Positions 23,140-24,686 of a stretch of 24,686 nucleotides of DNA are shown here, piece after piece; the stretch's first letter is position 1, and each line of letters starts with the position of its first letter. The stretch is from Sutterella sp. Lineage in GTDB: Bacteria > Pseudomonadota > Gammaproteobacteria > Burkholderiales > Burkholderiaceae_F. The stretch is from the NCBI GenBank assembly GCA_019418235.1, contig DYCH01000015.1, positions 2,201 to 26,886 on the forward strand, written 5' to 3'. Both the position numbers and the translations under genes were made by a program. The notes under the pieces were generated by a model that searched no databases, was not told the origin of the DNA, and saw nothing but the letters and a program-made list of their open reading frames with translations.

Positions 23140-24686
23140 TTAGGACGCAGGGGGAAGCATCAAATGTTCGGCAATGGGACCCAAGGCCAACGAAGGCAAG
23201 TAGGTCAATGCACCCACTAAGACAATGACACCCACGAGGAAAAACATGAAAAGAAGCCCATGGGTGCGAAGCGTCCCCACAGAGGCAGGCGTAATCTTTT
23301 GCTTGGCTAAAGAGCCTGCAAGCGCTAAAACGGCCGAGATAATCACAAAGCGACCAAACCACATGGCCAATCCCAACCCCACGTTAAAAAAGGGCGTGTT
23401 GGCATTGAGCCCCGCAAAGGCGGATCCATTATTGTTTGCTGCCGAACTCCACGCATAAAGCATTTCGCTAAAGCCATGAGCGCCGGCATTATTTAAACTT
23501 TCCCAAGCACCGGGATAAAAGGCGGTCACGGCCGTACCAATCAAAACCAACAAAGGCGAAACGAGCAGTGTGATGCCTACGAGTTTCATTTGTGTGGGCG
23601 TAATTTTTTTACCCAAATACTCGGGCGTGCGTCCGACCATGAGACCGGCCACAAAAACGCCAATCAAAACGAAAATCATCACGCTGTAAAAACCGGCCCC
23701 TGCGCCACCGAAAACCACTTCGCCCATCTGCATTAACCACATCGGGATCATGCCCGCCAGTGGCGTTAAAGAGTCGTGCATGGCGTTGACGGCGCCAGAA
23801 GAAGCAGCGGTTGTCACAATGCTAAATAGTGACGTTGAGGCTAAATCAAAGCGCACTTCCTTGCCTTCCATGTTCATCATGTCGGGCGCGGCACCCGCAG
23901 ACAAAAGCGCAGGCGACGAAGCCATTTCGCTATGAACAAAAAAGCTAAAACAAACAATGAAAATCACGGCCATGGCGCCCCAAAGGGTCCACCCCTCTCG
24001 CACATCTTTAACCGTGTGACCAAAGGTGTAGGTTAAGGCCGAAGAAATTGCGAAAATGGAAAGGCTTTCCAAAAAGTTCGTTAACTGCGTCGGATTTTCA
24101 AAAGGATGGGCACTGTTGGCATTAAAGAAACCACCACCGTTTGTCCCCAACAATTTGATGGCTTCTTGAGAGGCCACGGGTCCCATGGCAAGCGTCTGTT
24201 CGTGGCCCACGAACGTTTGAATCGTTTGATAGGCGTTGAGATTTTGAATAACGCCTTGGCTCACTAAAACAAGGGCATAGACCACACAAATGGGCAACAA
24301 AACCCAAAGGGATATACGAACCACATCCACCCAAAAGTTGCCAATGTCGTTGGCTTCTTTTTTGATAAACCCACGCATCAGGGCAAAGGCCACGGCAATA
24401 CCTGTTGCTGCAGACAAAAAGTTTTGAACCGTTAGCCCTGCCATTTGCGTGAAGTAACTCAAGGTATTTTCACCGCTATAGTTTTGCCAATTGGTGTTGG
24501 TCACAAAACTCACGGCAATGTTAAAAGCCTGCATGACCCCCACGCCTTTGACCCCTTCGGGATTTAACGGCAAAAGGTCTTGAAAGCGAAGCAAAAGGAA
24601 CAAAACGAAAAAGCCCACAACGCTAAAAAAGAGCACTGAAAAAGCGTATTCGTACCAAGATTGAGGGCGATTTTTGATTAATAAAC
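23140..24686 (-). CDS. kdpA: K+-transporting ATPase subunit KdpA, 5'-truncated by window edge
   Basis: KdpA is the channel-like, SKT-superfamily subunit that selects K+ and passes it to KdpB. The frame stays open to the right edge (residues LLIKNRPQSWYEYAF precede the first in-window start-like codon, a GTG at 24636). The N-terminal 40-50 residues and the true start therefore lie outside; about 514 residues are visible, against 557 in E. coli. Selectivity-filter segments are present: TNTNWQNYSGE, GTNGGGFFNANSAHPFENPT, GGAGAGFYSV and ANNNGSAFAGL. GRTPEYLGKK is intact. About nine or ten hydrophobic helices are visible. It is first of the visible kdp genes. Any kdpF and the kdp promoter would be beyond the window. 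Confidence 0.97.
   Translation of the reverse strand, partial: LLIKNRPQSWYEYAFSVLFFSVVGFFVLFLLLRFQDLLPLNPEGVKGVGVMQAFNIAVSFVTNTNWQNYSGENTLSYFTQMAGLTVQNFLSAATGIAVAFALMRGFIKKEANDIGNFWVDVVRISLWVLLPICVVYALVLVSQGVIQNLNAYQTIQTFVGHEQTLAMGPVASQEAIKLLGTNGGGFFNANSAHPFENPTQLTNFLESLSIFAISSALTYTFGHTVKDVREGWTLWGAMAVIFIVCFSFFVHSEMASSPALLSAGAAPDMMNMEGKEVRFDLASTSLFSIVTTAASSGAVNAMHDSLTPLAGMIPMWLMQMGEVVFGGAGAGFYSVMIFVLIGVFVAGLMVGRTPEYLGKKITPTQMKLVGITLLVSPLLVLIGTAVTAFYPGAWESLNNAGAHGFSEMLYAWSSAANNNGSAFAGLNANTPFFNVGLGLAMWFGRFVIISAVLALAGSLAKQKITPASVGTLRTHGLLFMFFLVGVIVLVGALTYLPSLALGPIAEHLMLPPAS

Overview
The window looks like a chromosomal segment of a betaproteobacterium, most likely a gut-associated member of Burkholderiales close to Sutterella/Parasutterella. 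This rests on protein character and gene order (lptD-surA-pdxA-rsmA; corC-lnt-glyQ-glyS-plsC-ygjP), on moderate GC, and on leucine use dominated by TTG. No database search was possible, so genus placement is inference.

Layout. Positions 1-5289 (+ strand) hold a four-gene operon for the cell envelope, vitamin B6 and ribosome maturation: lptD (5' end outside the window), surA, pdxA and rsmA. Every junction is an 8-bp start/stop overlap. A strong intrinsic terminator follows rsmA. Positions 5290-8689 form an accessory island inserted between two housekeeping blocks. It contains a four-unit tandem array with an exact 23-bp period, a MATE exporter on the - strand, a five-unit array with an exact 33-bp period, and an AAA_14/DUF4143 ATPase with a nuclease-like C-terminus on the + strand. 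From 8686 to the right edge everything is on the - strand. In transcription order this is kdpA (5' end outside the window)-kdpB-kdpC-kdpD-kdpE, an EamA/DMT transporter, corC-lnt, glyQ-glyS, then plsC and a ygjP-type metalloprotein.

How the genes work together. LptD inserts LPS into the outer membrane and SurA chaperones LptD and other barrel proteins. Lnt finishes lipoprotein acylation (including LptE and BamB-type lipoproteins), PlsC makes phosphatidic acid, and CorC is the usual partner of lnt. KdpABC is the high-affinity ATP-driven K+ pump, controlled by the KdpD/KdpE two-component system in the same operon. GlyQ and GlyS are the two subunits of tetrameric glycyl-tRNA synthetase.

The most unusual content is 5400-7352. 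There are two precisely phased tandem-repeat arrays whose cores are loosely related and lie in opposite orientation. They bracket the MATE gene, and the second array runs right up to the start codon of the DUF4143 ATPase. The first resembles the multiple terminal repeats of IS21-family elements. The second looks like an operator or iteron array of unknown function. No tRNA, rRNA, CRISPR array or intact transposase was seen.
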